Origin: an uncultured Clostridia bacterium
Lineage (GTDB): Bacteria > Bacillota > Clostridia > Oscillospirales > Acutalibacteraceae
Reading direction: 5' to 3'
DNA: 64,000 bases
Assembly (NCBI GenBank): GCA_937898625.1
Contig: CALEJF010000029.1
Span: 60,313 to 124,312, forward strand
Both the position numbers and the translations under genes were made by a program. Under the pieces are notes generated by a model. The model searched no databases. It saw only the letters and a list, made by a program, of their open reading frames with translations, and was not told the origin of the DNA. Of this stretch, positions 39,864 to 49,022 are shown piece after piece. Position 1 is the first letter of the stretch, and each line of letters begins with the position of its first letter.

Positions 39864-41030
39864 ATGGAAAAGAAGACTATTGTTAAGAAAGATTGGGTTT
39901 CAAATTTTACTCTCATCGGCAAGCCTGTCATTAACGACTATACTTACAAAATCGATGAACGCAGCGAAAGAAGTAACTGGGTTTACAACGCTCTGAATCT
40001 GGGTGTGGATTGTGGCGAAAAGCACGGCACTGTATATGCCGAGATGATGGGTGGTTATAGCGAGGAAAATGAGAATCGTATCTATGCGCATGGCAAGAAG
40101 GACGATGGTTCTGACGATTTTGAAAAGCAAATCATCGTAGACTGGAATGACCGTTTTAACGATGCTGTTCTTGAGGATATTGGCGACCTGTCTTTTATTA
40201 CTATCGGATTGGAAAAGACAAACGATGGCAAGACATTCTATAAGAAGTTCTTGTCTGCCTACGATGCAATTGCCTATATCAAGGAACATCTGACTGAAGA
40301 TATGGTTATCAATGTTCGTGGCAATCTGAAGTACAGCTCTTACAATGATAATGTTCAGGTTCGAAAGAATATCACCAGTATTGCACTGAGCAAGGCAGAC
40401 GATGCTTCTAAGTATAAGGCGACCTTTACTCAATCAATTCTGATTGATAAGGATTCCGCAAGTCTGAAGGCTGATAACATCGACAAGGATAAGGGTGTTA
40501 TGTTTGTTAATGCAAGAGTGCTTGACTATGTGAAGGAAGTTGACGGCATTGAAGTCAAGGGTCAATATCCTTATGCAAAGCAGTTTGAGTTTGCAATGAA
40601 CTTTGAAAACGAGAAGCAGTGTAAGACTATTTATGAGAAGCTGTTTAAGGTTAAGAAGGATATTACACAGGTCACTTTTGATGGTGAATTTGTTGAGGGT
40701 GGTGCCGTTGTAACTACGACTCTTGATGACCTGCCTGATGAGATTCGTGATTTGGTTGAGATGGGTGTTTATACCGAAGAAGAGGCTTGTGCTAAGTGTA
40801 CTGCCAATGGTAATCGTGAGCGTCGTATGGTTCTTAAGAAGCCTTCTATCAAGCTTGTAGGCGACGACAAGGCTCCTGTGGTACAGAAATTTGAAGAGCG
40901 GTTTACCGAGGATGACCTTGTATTAGACTATCTGCATAAGAATAAGGATGCAGACAATGACAAGCCTCCTTTTGATACCGAAGAAGAGTCTGGCGCAGAT
41001 GATTCTATGTCTTGGCTTAACGAGCTATAA
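39864..41030 (+). CDS. Probable single-stranded DNA-binding protein
   Basis: 388 residues. First gene of the replication block. Strand-rich body without enzyme motifs, and an acidic C-terminus (EEESGADDSMSWLNEL) like the tip of bacterial SSB that recruits partners. G+C-rich, optimised codons (CTG, CGT, AAG) mark high expression, as expected for a stoichiometric DNA-coating protein. The ending SWLN recurs in the nuclease at 46849. Function by context and tail, not by a recognised fold; a replisome accessory factor is the alternative. Confidence 0.6.
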   Translation: MEKKTIVKKDWVSNFTLIGKPVINDYTYKIDERSERSNWVYNALNLGVDCGEKHGTVYAEMMGGYSEENENRIYAHGKKDDGSDDFEKQIIVDWNDRFNDAVLEDIGDLSFITIGLEKTNDGKTFYKKFLSAYDAIAYIKEHLTEDMVINVRGNLKYSSYNDNVQVRKNITSIALSKADDASKYKATFTQSILIDKDSASLKADNIDKDKGVMFVNARVLDYVKEVDGIEVKGQYPYAKQFEFAMNFENEKQCKTIYEKLFKVKKDITQVTFDGEFVEGGAVVTTTLDDLPDEIRDLVEMGVYTEEEACAKCTANGNRERRMVLKKPSIKLVGDDKAPVVQKFEERFTEDDLVLDYLHKNKDADNDKPPFDTEEESGADDSMSWLNEL

Positions 41031-41063
41031 TATAAATACATAAGATATAATGTTATATAAATA

Positions 41064-41087
41064 GAGAGGGATAATAATATCCCTCTC
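41064..41087 (+). terminator. Hairpin between SSB-like and ATPase genes
   Basis: Perfect 10-bp stem GAGAGGGATA / TATCCCTCTC with loop ATAA, no T-run. Probably partial termination or protection of the abundant upstream mRNA. Confidence 0.6.
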
Positions 41088-41118
41088 GACCAAAATGAAT
41101 GAATAGGAGTATGATAGA

Positions 41119-42207
41119 ATGGCTAAGTTTGGTAAAAAGAATAAAGTGTCTCTGAATCCGCTCGATGCAAATATCTGTCTGTTGGGTCTACCTAAGATTG
41201 GTAAGACAACTATCATGAAGGAAGTTGCAGAAAAGCTGGTTGGCGAAGATGGTTATCTGTTCTTAGAAATGTATCGTGAGAATGGTGCTAAGTACATCGA
41301 GGATATTGTTTATGAAGATGTGCCTGACTGGGATACTTTTGTAGAAATTGTAGATGATATTGTTGATAACAGAACTACTGATTATGCAGATTTAAAGGTT
41401 GTAATTTTGGACACCCTCGACAATGCACTTCAGTTGGCTGAGCAGGAATCTATTCGTTTGTGGAACAAAGAGAACCCTCAGAAGAGAACTACTGCAATCA
41501 ATGCTGCTTGGGGCGGCTATATGAAGGGTCAGGATAAAGCAATGGAGTTGTTACAGGAACAGTTGTTCAGACTGAGAACTGTTGGCGTTGCATTTAGCGT
41601 GATTGGTCATGTTCGCCAGACTACTATTACTGACCCCATTACAAATGAATCTTATCAGCAGATTACTTCTGATGTTTCTCAGAGATACTTCAACCAGTTA
41701 AAGAAGAATATCGACTTGGTTGGCATTGCATATATTGACCGTGAGCTTGTTAAGAACAAGGCAAATGGCAAGGAAGTCTTTACTGTAAAGTCTGAGACCA
41801 GAAAGATTAAGTTTAGAGACGATAACTATACAGTAGACAGCGGTAGCCGCATGAGTCAGATTGTTAACGAAATTAATTTTGATGCAGATGAATTTATTAC
41901 GGCAATGACCGATGCTCTGGAAGCAGAGGTTAAGAAGGGCGGTAAGTCTGTGGCAGACCGCAAGAAGGAAAATGAAAAAGAAGAAAAGGCAAATATGAAG
42001 CGTATTGCCGAGGCAGAAGTAAAAGCTAAGGCTGAGAAGAACCTTGACGAAGTAAAGACTGAAATCATTGAGTTCTTTACAGCTAATAAGACTGATATGG
42101 CTAAGATTAAGCCCGTGCTTGAGCTTTGCAGAGAGAGTGGATTTAGTAATCCCAATGAGATTGACGATATCGATGCTGCAAAGAAAGTACTTGCTGCTTG
42201 CAAGTAA
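41119..42207 (+). CDS. Sak4-like RecA-fold ATPase (AAA_24 family)
   Basis: 362 residues. Walker A GLPKIGKTT (23-31), Walker B VVILDTLD (94-101, Asp98), sensor strand VIGHVRQT (161-168); C-terminal charged coiled coil (270-320) and a small helical end domain. Phage AAA_24 proteins of this sort act in single-strand annealing or strand exchange with SSB, and stand next to SSB genes as here. A helicase-loader role has also been proposed for relatives. ATG 41119; G+C-rich codons like the neighbour upstream. Flanked by strong hairpins on both sides. Confidence 0.85.
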   Translation: MAKFGKKNKVSLNPLDANICLLGLPKIGKTTIMKEVAEKLVGEDGYLFLEMYRENGAKYIEDIVYEDVPDWDTFVEIVDDIVDNRTTDYADLKVVILDTLDNALQLAEQESIRLWNKENPQKRTTAINAAWGGYMKGQDKAMELLQEQLFRLRTVGVAFSVIGHVRQTTITDPITNESYQQITSDVSQRYFNQLKKNIDLVGIAYIDRELVKNKANGKEVFTVKSETRKIKFRDDNYTVDSGSRMSQIVNEINFDADEFITAMTDALEAEVKKGGKSVADRKKENEKEEKANMKRIAEAEVKAKAEKNLDEVKTEIIEFFTANKTDMAKIKPVLELCRESGFSNPNEIDDIDAAKKVLAACK

Positions 42208-42216
42208 TAATTAAAG

Positions 42217-42270
42217 TTATACCTAGTTATACCCCTATGATACTTCTATTATAGGGGTATATAGGTATAA
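42217..42270 (+). terminator. Long double-stem hairpin after the Sak4-like gene
   Basis: Inner 10-bp stem ATACCCCTAT / ATAGGGGTAT (42229-42238, 42251-42260) and outer 9-bp stem TTATACCTA / TAGGTATAA (42217-42225, 42262-42270). Very stable for this AT-rich genome, without a T-run; likely mRNA processing or attenuation rather than simple termination. Confidence 0.65.
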
Positions 42271-42298
42271 ATAATAAATATGAAATTGAGGTGAGAAT

Positions 42299-42754
42299 AT
42301 GGCGAGAAAGAAGATGACTGAAAAGGAAAAGCAAGACTGGGAATCTCTTTATATGTATGTTAAGTCTAAGATAATGGGATATGACGAAAATCAATCCTTG
42401 TCTAGTACAATGGTTCTAAGATTAAAAGGTTTGTTAACCAATAAGTTTATTGAAAATAATAACATAGAAAGTACCGCCAATTATTCTTATGAAACTATAT
42501 TAAATGCTTTTAAGTATTCTTCATTAGACATCCAAAAGGCATTGAGGACTAACAACTTTAAAGATGAAATGCATAAGTTTAATTATATTTTGAAGATTGT
42601 AGAAAAGAATATTAACACTGTATATATGAAAATGAAGAATGCAGAAAAAGCAAAAGAAGAAGCGAAAAATACGACAATAGAGGCTCCAACTCATACGGGG
42701 GCAGAATTTAAACCAAGAGAAAATAAGAAAAATAAGTTTACAGATTTGTGGTGA
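42299..42754 (+). CDS. Putative helicase loader or replication accessory protein
   Basis: 151 residues, all helical, then a basic tail ending NKKNKFTDLW. SSTMVLRLKGLLTNKFIEN and KFNYILKIVEKNINTVY are conserved features I recall in phages next to DnaB-type helicases. Twelve bases before the helicase gene. A loader role is inferred from position only. Confidence 0.55.
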   Translation: MARKKMTEKEKQDWESLYMYVKSKIMGYDENQSLSSTMVLRLKGLLTNKFIENNNIESTANYSYETILNAFKYSSLDIQKALRTNNFKDEMHKFNYILKIVEKNINTVYMKMKNAEKAKEEAKNTTIEAPTHTGAEFKPRENKKNKFTDLW

Positions 42755-42766
42755 GTGGTGTAAGCA

Positions 42767-44251
42767 ATGGCAGAGAAAAACACTAGTAAACTAAGCCCGT
42801 TCGAAAAACAACAAGCGGAAGCAGCAAAGCAAATTCTTGAATATAAGTTAGGCGCAGAAGCTTCCATTGTTTCAATGATATATAAAAATCCAGATTTACT
42901 TAGAGAAACAAATCTACAATTAAATGATATCCATAATAACTGTTGGCGTGTTTATTTTGAAATAGCCAGAGACATGATTATCAATGAAAAGAAAGCGACT
43001 CTTTCAGAAGTTGACATTGGTCTCTATTTAGAGAAGCATCCAAAATTAGCTGACAAATATTATAATGAATATGGCGGATATCAAACAATTGAGAACGCTG
43101 GGTTTTACATTAAAGAAGAAAATTTTGATAGCTATGTAAGAGATTTAAGAAAATGGAATGTTGTGGCGAAGCTTGTCAAACACGGATTTCCATGCGACAA
43201 AGCAAGACTGAGTAAAATTTGTGATATGTCGGCAGAGGATTTGTATGATGAATACACAGTTTACTTAAATGATATTTTTGCCAATATCGATAATAATATT
43301 AAATCTTACAATGGCTTTGCAGATATGAAAAATTTAATTGATGAACTAGATGCAGGTAAGAATGTTGGTATTCCATTTGCAAATTGTGAGATTCTTAACA
43401 GAGAAACTGGTGGCATGTTAGGTGGTAATATCATAGGTTTTGGAGCGGCATCTGGTGTTGGTAAGAGTACTTTGAGCATCAACTATATATTCCCATCAAT
43501 GATAAAATATGATTTAAAAGCAGTATTTATTATAAATGAGGAAGACCAAAATAAGTTTAAAAAAGAAGCTTTAACATGGTACTGTTCGAATGTCTTAAAG
43601 CATCCAATTCCAAAGAGGGTTCTTAGAGATGGCAACTTTGATAAGGAAACCAAAGAGGCATTGTATAAGGCTGCTGAATGGTTTGAGAACCAAAAAGAAA
43701 AGAAGCATATTACAATCATACCGCTTGAACAGTATACCGCCAGAACCGTTATCAAGCTTATTAAGAAGTATACAAAAATGGGCTGCGATGTAATTGTATT
43801 GGATACACTAAAAGAAAGCTATGATTCTCGTGACAAAGAATCTTGGAAGTCGTTGATGACAGATTGTGTTGATTTTTACGATTGTATTAAGCACACCAAC
43901 ACTTGTATGGTAATTACATATCAGCTCGTGAAGAATAAAAGCAAGTACCTTACAAACGCTGATATCGGTATTTCCAAGGGTATTCTTGATATCTTTAGTT
44001 TAAACATCTTTTTTAGAAGACCTTTGCAAACCGAGTTTGAAGGTGGCAAAGATGAGTTGTATTGTTATGAACCTATTAAAAATAGTAATAGCAGAATTGA
44101 ATTTAAACTAAAAAAAGATAAGCATTATATGATTGGATTTATTAGCAAGAACAGACACGGCATGAGCGACATACAGATTATTAGCGAAGCAGATTTTTCC
44201 ATTAATTATTATAAAGACCTTGGATACTGCAATGTAGTTCAAGATTATTGA
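42767..44251 (+). CDS. DnaB-type replicative helicase
   Basis: 494 residues. N-terminal helical domain (20-175) as in DnaB, then a RecA-like motor: Walker A GAASGVGKST (226-235), Walker B DVIVLDTLK (341-349), and the nucleic-acid loop region around SKYLTNADIGISKGI. Hexameric helicase that unwinds DNA at the phage fork, working with the primase encoded next. Divergent from host DnaB, as usual in phages. ATG 42767. Confidence 0.85.
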   Translation: MAEKNTSKLSPFEKQQAEAAKQILEYKLGAEASIVSMIYKNPDLLRETNLQLNDIHNNCWRVYFEIARDMIINEKKATLSEVDIGLYLEKHPKLADKYYNEYGGYQTIENAGFYIKEENFDSYVRDLRKWNVVAKLVKHGFPCDKARLSKICDMSAEDLYDEYTVYLNDIFANIDNNIKSYNGFADMKNLIDELDAGKNVGIPFANCEILNRETGGMLGGNIIGFGAASGVGKSTLSINYIFPSMIKYDLKAVFIINEEDQNKFKKEALTWYCSNVLKHPIPKRVLRDGNFDKETKEALYKAAEWFENQKEKKHITIIPLEQYTARTVIKLIKKYTKMGCDVIVLDTLKESYDSRDKESWKSLMTDCVDFYDCIKHTNTCMVITYQLVKNKSKYLTNADIGISKGILDIFSLNIFFRRPLQTEFEGGKDELYCYEPIKNSNSRIEFKLKKDKHYMIGFISKNRHGMSDIQIISEADFSINYYKDLGYCNVVQDY

Positions 44252-44284
44252 TACAAATAATAAATAAAGTTATAGGGTAAGGTT

Positions 44285-45361
44285 ATGACAATTAACGAGT
44301 TAAAAGAGTATATTTATGAACAAAATAAAATACAAGACATACTCGAAGCATTGGGTTGTCATGACATTAAGTATAATGCTCAAAAGGAGTATTGGAGTGC
44401 CGCTCAACCAGACGGTGACAACCCTCAAGGTGTTAACATTCGCAACAATAAATACTTAGATTATCGCAGCTTTTCAAGAGGAATTGATTATGAAGATGGT
44501 AAAGATTTAATAAGCTTAGTAGAAACCATTAAAAAAATATCGTTTATCGAAGCAATCAAATATTTACATAAGACTCTTGATTTGCCATTTGAATTTAAAA
44601 GGCAAGAAGAGAAACCTAAGAAAAAATTTGACCCTTTAAGCGTGTTTAAAAATGTATTAAGAAATAACAGAAGAGTTGTTAATGTAGATGACATTAAAGT
44701 GCTTGAGGATAAGTTGTTAGACGACTTTGTTCCGATGTTGCACATTGATTGGTTCCATGAAGGTGTTATGCCGTGGACTAGAGAAAAGTTTAAGTTGGCG
44801 TATTCATACAAACACAAGAGAGTCATTGTCCCATTGCGTTATTGGGCAACGGGAGAATTACTTGGCTTTAATCAGAGAACAACAGTAGAGAATTATGAAG
44901 AGTTTAATATTAAAAAATACTTCATAACTCCAACATATCCGAAGGCATTGAACTTATATGGATTATATGAGAACTATGATTCAATTCAAAAGGCTGGATA
45001 TGTGGTTGTTGCAGAAAGCGAGAAGTCGGTCTTAAAAAGGGATTCGCTTGGAGATAGTACTGTTGTGGCACTATCTGGTAAGAGCATATCAGACGAACAG
45101 GTTCGCATTCTTATGGGATTGAATGTAGAAATCGTGATTGGACTAGATAAAGATGTTGATATAAATGAAGTGAGGCATATGTGCGAAAAATTTAAGAATG
45201 TCAGAAAAGTGTCTTATATACATGACTTCATGGGGATTCTAGGAGACAAGGACGCTCCTATGGATGCCAGCAATAAAGATTATCAATTCTTGCTTGAAAG
45301 TAGAATTGTTTATGATAGAAGCGAACAGCGTAAATATCAAGAAAGTTTAAAGGATAAATAA
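44285..45361 (+). CDS. DnaG-type primase (Toprim domain)
   Basis: 358 residues. Toprim catalytic residues: Glu244 (VVVAESEKSV) and Asp288-x-Asp290 (GLDKDVD). The N-terminal part (1-110) resembles the zinc-binding region of DnaG primases in layout (SFSRGIDYEDGKDLISLVE) but has no CxxC zinc ligands. Makes RNA primers for the C-family polymerase. Short: lacks the C-terminal helicase-binding domain. Ribosome site TAAGGTTATG, a leader motif shared with other genes. Confidence 0.85.
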   Translation: MTINELKEYIYEQNKIQDILEALGCHDIKYNAQKEYWSAAQPDGDNPQGVNIRNNKYLDYRSFSRGIDYEDGKDLISLVETIKKISFIEAIKYLHKTLDLPFEFKRQEEKPKKKFDPLSVFKNVLRNNRRVVNVDDIKVLEDKLLDDFVPMLHIDWFHEGVMPWTREKFKLAYSYKHKRVIVPLRYWATGELLGFNQRTTVENYEEFNIKKYFITPTYPKALNLYGLYENYDSIQKAGYVVVAESEKSVLKRDSLGDSTVVALSGKSISDEQVRILMGLNVEIVIGLDKDVDINEVRHMCEKFKNVRKVSYIHDFMGILGDKDAPMDASNKDYQFLLESRIVYDRSEQRKYQESLKDK

Positions 45362-45363
45362 GT

Positions 45364-45570
45364 ATGAAATTATATTTTGAGAATTCATATGGCGAAAGAA
45401 GGGTCATAGCGGAGCCAAAAACCAAAGAGGAAGCTATGAGAGAAATACATAAATTTTGCGATGATAGAAACTTTAAGATTTATTATACGAGAAGTTGGCG
45501 AAATGAAGAAGGTCTTAAAGTTTATGATGTTGGTTCGTGGTCTGAATTTTTTTTATTAGATGATAATTAA
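45364..45570 (+). CDS. Small conserved phage protein
   Basis: 68 residues: KLYFENSYGERRVIAEPKTK, then DVGSWSEFFLLDD. I recall this string from many phages of Clostridia. Function unknown; starts three bases after the primase. Confidence 0.8.
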   Translation: MKLYFENSYGERRVIAEPKTKEEAMREIHKFCDDRNFKIYYTRSWRNEEGLKVYDVGSWSEFFLLDDN

Positions 45571-45597
45571 AATGGTGATTTTAAGAGGTGAATAATT

Positions 45598-45921
45598 ATG
45601 ACAAAGGAATCGCTTGATAGAGCAAATGAAATTTCAAATAAAATTAAAGAACTAAAAGAATCTCTTGGTTTGTTAGAGTGTAGGGTATACAGAAGAAAGA
45701 AAGACATTGAAGAATACGAGCAAAAGCGCACACGATGGATTCCAATTGATAAGTGGTTTGGTCGAGGGACTATTGAAAACAAGCGAAAAGTCAATCTTGA
45801 TATCCCAATTGAATGTATGCCTCGTTTTGAATTTGAATTAGATGAAGAATGTGTGAATTTCATTATTAATCATCAAAAAGAAAAAATTAAAAAACTAGAA
45901 GAAGAATTAGAAAATCTTTAA
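45598..45921 (+). CDS. Coiled-coil hypothetical protein
   Basis: 107 residues; heptad runs at 5-45 and 88-106 flank a non-helical insert (RTRWIPIDKWFGRGT). A two-helix hairpin protein, probably oligomeric. ATG behind AAGAGG. Not recognised. Confidence 0.7.
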   Translation: MTKESLDRANEISNKIKELKESLGLLECRVYRRKKDIEEYEQKRTRWIPIDKWFGRGTIENKRKVNLDIPIECMPRFEFELDEECVNFIINHQKEKIKKLEEELENL

Positions 45922-45938
45922 TTAAAATTACGATTTTA

Positions 45939-45973
45939 TTTTGTCAAGTAAATTTCAATTTTACTTGACAAAA
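45939..45973. terminator. Bidirectional terminator-like hairpin
   Basis: Perfect 14-bp stem TTTTGTCAAGTAAA / TTTACTTGACAAAA with a 7-base loop; AT-rich ends make it terminator-like in both directions. One arm reads TTGACA but no -10 follows. Confidence 0.7.
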
Positions 45974-46015
45974 ACAAGAGAAATTAAAATTGCAGTTTTA
46001 AAGGGGTAAAAATAT

Positions 46016-46282
46016 ATGGAATATAGCAGACAAGATGTAAGAATTAATACAAAGATTACAGACGAGGAAACAATAGCAAAAATGGCGAAACCAATAGTTG
46101 ATTTTGCTGATAAACATGGTGTTTATATTAATTTAGGATGGGGTAATGATGGCTGTCTAGTTGCTACATATGAGGCAGAAGGTAAGACATCTGCATATTG
46201 TAAAGGTATGGTAGCAGAGATTAAGCAAATGCTAAAAGACGCTTTCCATTGCAAGATTGATGTAATGTTCTACGCATATTAA
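46016..46282 (+). CDS. Small hypothetical protein
   Basis: 88 residues. INTKITDEETIAKMAKPIVDF then GVYINLGWGNDGCLV; helix-strand alternation. Ribosome site AAGGGG. Not recognised. Confidence 0.7.
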   Translation: MEYSRQDVRINTKITDEETIAKMAKPIVDFADKHGVYINLGWGNDGCLVATYEAEGKTSAYCKGMVAEIKQMLKDAFHCKIDVMFYAY

Positions 46283-46294
46283 GAGGCAAACATA

Positions 46295-46585
46295 ATGATA
46301 GTTGAAGTTGGCGATAAGGTTTATATCCCAAACCATAAGAGACCATTCAGAGTCAGAGCAAGAGATGATAGATATATTATTTGTACTAAGCCATTTAATG
46401 CCCAGCATACTGTTATATACTTCATTGTTGACTTAGTAGATAAGTGGAGAGCGCCAGATAATTTGATTTTCGGTCTTGGCTATGAAACGGATGAAGACTG
46501 TGAAGAAAGACTACGACAGTTACAAAGTGGTGAAATCGGATTAAGTTGGCGAAGAGGAATTCCATTAGATATTGATATTGAGTAA
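46295..46585 (+). CDS. Conserved phage hypothetical protein
   Basis: 96 residues. GDKVYIPNHKRPFRVRARDDRYI (trimmed), CTKPFNAQHTVIYFIVDL and DEDCEERLRQLQSGEIG are features of a protein seen in many phages of gut Firmicutes; SH3-like start. Function unknown. ATG behind AAGAGG. Confidence 0.8.
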   Translation: MIVEVGDKVYIPNHKRPFRVRARDDRYIICTKPFNAQHTVIYFIVDLVDKWRAPDNLIFGLGYETDEDCEERLRQLQSGEIGLSWRRGIPLDIDIE

Positions 46586-46598
46586 TGAGGTTAAACCT

Positions 46599-46844
46599 AT
46601 GGGCAAAGGCAAATTTAAAGTAAGAAATGTAGATAAATTGACAACAGAACAAGTTAAAGGTGTTCCATTGAATTATAAAACAGACACTTATCATCCTATG
46701 CTTTTAGGAACGATGACATACGCAGACGAAGACTATTTGTATGGCGAATTTACTCATACAGGAGAAGATGATATCTATATAGAAATTGGCTGCGAAAAAG
46801 AGAATTATGATGGGGTAATTTTTTCAATGGAAATTAAGGAGTGA
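46599..46844 (+). CDS. Small hypothetical protein
   Basis: 81 residues; ATG 46599 behind TGAGG. Beta-rich, acidic. Four bases before the nuclease gene. Not recognised. Confidence 0.65.
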   Translation: MGKGKFKVRNVDKLTTEQVKGVPLNYKTDTYHPMLLGTMTYADEDYLYGEFTHTGEDDIYIEIGCEKENYDGVIFSMEIKE

Positions 46845-46848
46845 GTAG

Positions 46849-48033
46849 ATGGCGAGATTAAGTTATGAAGAATTAGAAAAGATTAAAGCAAAACATAATG
46901 TTGACCGCTTGTGGTCGTGGAGTCGTATGAACACTTATATGACTTCTAAGTTTGAATACTTGCTTAAGTATATTTTGAAGTCAAAAGAGGACAGATGTGA
47001 TAGCTGTTATACGACCTTGGGTACTATCTGTCATGATACTTTAGAAAAGTTTTATGAAGGCAAAATTAAATACGAAGATATGATTGACGATTACAATGAT
47101 GGTTTTACTACTGCCATTACCATTGCAGATTTAAAGTTTAATCGTTCTGACGAAGAGAAGAATAAGAGCATTGGCGAAAAGTATAATGAAAATCTAATTC
47201 ATTTCTTTAAGAATCATACGGTATATAAGCACAAGCTATTAGTTGAAAAGCCGATTGTTTTTGTTGTTGGCGGTCAGGTGTTTGTTGGATATATCGACGG
47301 ATTGTATAAGGATGATGATGAATTCGTTTATCCGTTAGACTTTAAGACTAGCAGTATTTATACTGGAAAGACACTTGAAGAGAATTCTGGTCAGCTAATT
47401 GGATATGCTCTTGGTTTGAATCAGATGGGCATACCTCTTGAAAAGATTAAACCTCGTTTTAACTTCTTAAAGTATTGCACAATTAGGTACGAGCAAAAGA
47501 ATGGAGCAATCAAGTACCGCAATGTTGAAAGATGTAAGATTGGTGAAAGTTTACAGAGCAATGCGAAAACTTGGCTTAAAGAGTTTAAATACGAGCCAGA
47601 CGAATATCTAAAAGCAATGTTAGATACAAATGGTATTGATTGTCTTCCAGACAAGGTTAAGGAAAAATATGAAATTACAGATTGCCATGTTGATGTAGAA
47701 TTAAACGAAGAGATTTTAGAAAAATGGGCTAATAAAGTTACTGTAACTTTAGCAGACATTATGTTGCGAGAAGCCGATTATGAAGAAACAAAGTCTGTTC
47801 AATGTTTCTGGGATGATGAAGAAGATGTAAAGGCACAAAGTTATTATTTTGCTAATTTGTGTGCATACAGTGCTTCTAAGCATCTTCCTTACAAGGCTTA
47901 CTTAGAAAAGTTTGAAGCCAATAAGAACGATATGTTTGGTGGCTTGCTTGATTCTAATTCGTCCGCTTCAAGTAGTAAAGTTATAGAAAATAATACAAAT
48001 GAAGTTGATTTGAGTTGGCTTAACAATATTTGA
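46849..48033 (+). CDS. PD-(D/E)XK exonuclease (RecB/Cas4-like fold)
   Basis: 394 residues. Motifs in order: His62 (GTICHDTLEKF), Glu133 (LVEKPIVF), Asp150 (GYIDGLY), Asp164-x-Lys166 (PLDFKTSS) and Gln182 (GQLIGYALGL), the RecB nuclease family set. Probably a phage exonuclease for recombination or replication, a partner of the Sak4-like ATPase. The C-terminus is a flexible linker ending EVDLSWLNNI, similar to the tail of the SSB-like protein. Located inside the second accessory array rather than with the replication genes. Confidence 0.85.
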   Translation: MARLSYEELEKIKAKHNVDRLWSWSRMNTYMTSKFEYLLKYILKSKEDRCDSCYTTLGTICHDTLEKFYEGKIKYEDMIDDYNDGFTTAITIADLKFNRSDEEKNKSIGEKYNENLIHFFKNHTVYKHKLLVEKPIVFVVGGQVFVGYIDGLYKDDDEFVYPLDFKTSSIYTGKTLEENSGQLIGYALGLNQMGIPLEKIKPRFNFLKYCTIRYEQKNGAIKYRNVERCKIGESLQSNAKTWLKEFKYEPDEYLKAMLDTNGIDCLPDKVKEKYEITDCHVDVELNEEILEKWANKVTVTLADIMLREADYEETKSVQCFWDDEEDVKAQSYYFANLCAYSASKHLPYKAYLEKFEANKNDMFGGLLDSNSSASSSKVIENNTNEVDLSWLNNI

Positions 48034-48044
48034 GGTGATTAACA

Positions 48045-48215
48045 ATGATGTATATAGAAAAGCACTGGGAAACGATTGATAACTTGCAAGATATTTCAAG
48101 AGTTATTAGAGAGTATTATAATCGTGAACTTGCAGATGAGTTAGATAAATTTATTGAAATACAAGAAAATGAAATTCGGGAATTGAAGTACGAACTATAT
48201 AACGAACGATATTGA
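48045..48215 (+). CDS. Small helical protein
   Basis: 56 residues, helical, C-terminal half coiled-coil-like (LDKFIEIQENEIRELKYEL). ATG behind TGAGGTG. Not recognised. Confidence 0.6.
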   Translation: MMYIEKHWETIDNLQDISRVIREYYNRELADELDKFIEIQENEIRELKYELYNERY

Positions 48216-48227
48216 GGGACAAATAAT

Positions 48228-48425
48228 ATGAACTTGAATTTAATTAATAAGAGTAACGGCAAGGATTACGAGGTATATGATATTTCATATGATAAAGCTG
48301 GTTATCCGCATTTCTTGATTTATAAAGATGGTCAATGGATTCGTATGAGTGCAAAACATTTTAGACCTTATAATGAAGAGGATTGGTCAGAGATGTTGAA
48401 GAATTGCACTATTATGCCACTTTAA
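48228..48425 (+). CDS. Small conserved phage protein
   Basis: 65 residues: YDISYDKAGYPHFLIYKDGQ and WIRMSAKHFRPY, known to me from other phages. Small beta fold, function unknown. Preceded by GAGGGA. Confidence 0.75.
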   Translation: MNLNLINKSNGKDYEVYDISYDKAGYPHFLIYKDGQWIRMSAKHFRPYNEEDWSEMLKNCTIMPL

Positions 48426-48453
48426 AAGCTGAATTTTATGAGGGTAAAAGTAT

Positions 48454-48618
48454 ATGGATGAAAAGACAAAGAAGGAATTGTATTTTATTGATGCAGTACT
48501 TGGTGCGATTAGGAATGTTGAAATGCCCATATTGATGTATGAGGGTGAAAAGGAAGTAGTGAGAAAAGCACTAATTGATTACAAGTTTAAAATTGAAGAC
48601 GAGTTGCGTGGGTATTAA
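48454..48618 (+). CDS. Small helical hypothetical protein
   Basis: 54 residues, helical and charged. ATG behind GAGGG within an intergenic box. Not recognised. Confidence 0.6.
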   Translation: MDEKTKKELYFIDAVLGAIRNVEMPILMYEGEKEVVRKALIDYKFKIEDELRGY

Positions 48619-48644
48619 AAGTTTAATTTTATGAGGTAAAGAAT

Positions 48645-49007
48645 ATGTGTTTGGCAGATTATTATCGTGCTAATGCCGAAGATGAAAGCAAGCTATTTAT
48701 ATATGTAATTTATGGCGATATAGTTTATGGCGATAGTGTGCTTAAAGATATTGTGATTACTGTTGTTGGAAAAACACTTGAAGAATCAAAGCAGAGATGG
48801 AATCGGATATTAAATAACAGTTTAATAGAAGAAGACCAAGAAGTGCTTGGATTAGAATATGTTATTGCAAATTTAAACAAATACAGTAATTTCAGAATGA
48901 AGAAATTTAAAGTAAAAGTTTTCGAAGATGGTGTTGTGTATCCCTTGATGAAGGAAATCAAGGATGAAGAAATGATAGCTTATAAAAAAGAGCTATTAAA
49001 AGATTAG
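48645..49007 (+). CDS. Hypothetical protein
   Basis: 120 residues; alternating strands and helices, basic near the end. ATG behind TGAGG. Not recognised. Confidence 0.7.
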   Translation: MCLADYYRANAEDESKLFIYVIYGDIVYGDSVLKDIVITVVGKTLEESKQRWNRILNNSLIEEDQEVLGLEYVIANLNKYSNFRMKKFKVKVFEDGVVYPLMKEIKDEEMIAYKKELLKD

Positions 49008-49022
49008 TTTTAAGAGGTAGTT

